A stretch of 64,000 bases of DNA, taken from Chiridota heheva (taxonomy: Eukaryota; Echinodermata; Holothuroidea; Apodida; Chiridotidae). The notes under the pieces are model-generated. The model ran no database searches and was not told the DNA's origin. It saw only the letters and a list, made by a program, of their open reading frames with translations. Of this stretch, positions 63,150 through 64,000 are shown in pieces (position 1 is the stretch's first letter; every line of letters starts with the position of its first letter). The DNA lies in assembly GCA_020152595.1 (NCBI GenBank), contig JAIGNY010000725.1:725001-789000 (forward strand), given 5' to 3'. A program made the translations under genes and the position numbers.

Positions 63150-63740
63150 CTGCAGTTCTGTGGTCATGCAGGTTCAACTATATATGTAAAAGAGGACTTC
63201 AAAGTACACAATATGGTGAAGAAAGCATTCAAAAAATATTATTCTCTTAATTATTAGATATTTAAGTTTTAAAGTTCTGTATTATTTCTGTAAAACAACT
63301 GAAATCAGACTACTGTACAGTAGTTATGACATCATATCCTCAGATTCATCATAAAGTCTTTATGTATTCTAACATTTTTCTGAGATATTGAGATTTAAAA
63401 CTATTGGATATGCCAGGAAAGTAGTAAAACTGAATTGAGTACTTACAGTACTGTAGGGTAGGGGAATTAGGTTGAATTGAAAATAATTCAAATACTAAAA
63501 AAGTTTAATCAGTTTCCTGTAAAATACATTTAATTAACAATTGTTGAGAAAGTGAGGATGGGATACCAACCTTTGATTGTAGACTTACTACACCAATCAT
63601 TTCTACACAGACAAGAAAGAACTTTAATTTAAAACTTAAATGTCTTCTTAACAGAATAATTAGATATTAAAGTAGTTTTTTCACCATTTTGTTTCTTTTC
63701 AAGCCCTCTTCCATACAAGGTAAACTTGCTTGACCACTGA
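63150..63740. mobile_element. Palindromic MITE, copy 2
   Basis: Left arm AGTTCTGTGGTCATGCAGG ... GAGGACTTCAAAG ... ATGGTGAAGAAAGCATTC. The complement of the right arm is AGTTCAGTGGTCAAGCAAG ... GAGGGCTTGAAAAG ... ATGGTGAAAAAAC. The internal block TTGTAGACTTACTACACC (63578) is the complement of copy 1 at 26650. No ORF. Confidence 0.75.
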
Positions 63741-63870
63741 ACTAATCCTTTAAAGCATGCTTGCCACTGCTCCGAGGGGTATGTCCTTTAATTTTGACTC
63801 ATTTAATACTGATGAGATATTTTCTCCCTTTTTGTGCTGTTGAAAAACGTGATGAAAAATATAATTTACT

Positions 63871-64000
63871 TTTAATAATAATAATAATACATAAATTTAT
63901 ATAGCGCTAATTTTGTAAAAACATTCAAAAGTGCTTTACATACAAGGAAATTAGATACGAAAACAAAAATAAAAATACAGAAATGACAACATAAATAGAA
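63871..64000 (-). mobile_element. L2-like LINE 3' end, cut by the window edge
   Basis: On the minus strand: TGTAAAGCACTTTTGAATG, then TTAGCGCTATATAAATT and a (TTA)n tail at 63874-63892. Same 3' hallmark as LINE B2 but a different sequence, so another family member or subfamily. Confidence 0.85.

Overview
This window looks like intergenic or intronic DNA from a marine invertebrate, probably a deuterostome and perhaps an echinoderm. The clues are AT-rich sequence, frequent 'taggcct' words, long (TA)n tracts, a tRNA-derived SINE, many decayed LINEs and DNA transposons, and a RAG1-like gene. Phylum is an inference. No intact host gene, rRNA or functional tRNA was found.

The main discovery is on the minus strand at about 36.0-40.3 kb. 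Six exons with mostly canonical GT/AG splice sites encode a RAG1-like protein. In order they give a RING finger with a following zinc knuckle, linker segments, a catalytic-core exon (LTWHD, then WVKFRGDKGG), a second core exon (FAFGDYEFL) and a CxxC exon (HPCLWC). The copy has several frame breaks and stops. It ends at a SINE, and the part expected to hold the third catalytic acidic residue was not found.

Layout. 0.7-7.7 kb: two head-to-tail minus-strand LINE-A copies, one holding a SINE and the other a 3.2-kb hAT transposon that itself holds a SINE. 7.7-9.2 kb: a nested fold-back element with a SINE. 9.2-14.4 kb: about 5 kb without genes between inverted arms, with a 66-bp minisatellite. 14.5-17.1 kb: LINE-C copy 1, interrupted by an L2-like fragment. 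19.9-23.5 and 29.0-30.5 kb: two L2-like LINEs, each bracketed on both sides by (TA)n tracts. 24.8-28.4 kb: two related hAT-type MITEs and a palindromic MITE. 31.0-34.6 kb: simple and tandem repeats. 40.7-43.1 kb: a near-perfect 289-bp inverted repeat, a MITE with an 18-bp GC-rich minisatellite inside, and a SINE. 44.5-45.1 kb: a 19-bp array. 46.0-48.8 kb: LINE-C copy 2. 49-54 kb: (CAAA)n-tailed retroelement ends and a 50-bp array. 55-55.7 kb: a second group of ~300-bp repeats. 59.2-60.8 kb: an RTE-like LINE. 60.8-62.2 kb: a Gypsy gag fossil. The window ends in another L2-like 3' end.

The elements do not work together as a pathway. They form a nested insertion record, and paralogous empty sites and target-site duplications allow several insertions to be ordered. 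All family names come from motif recognition by eye; no database search was possible.
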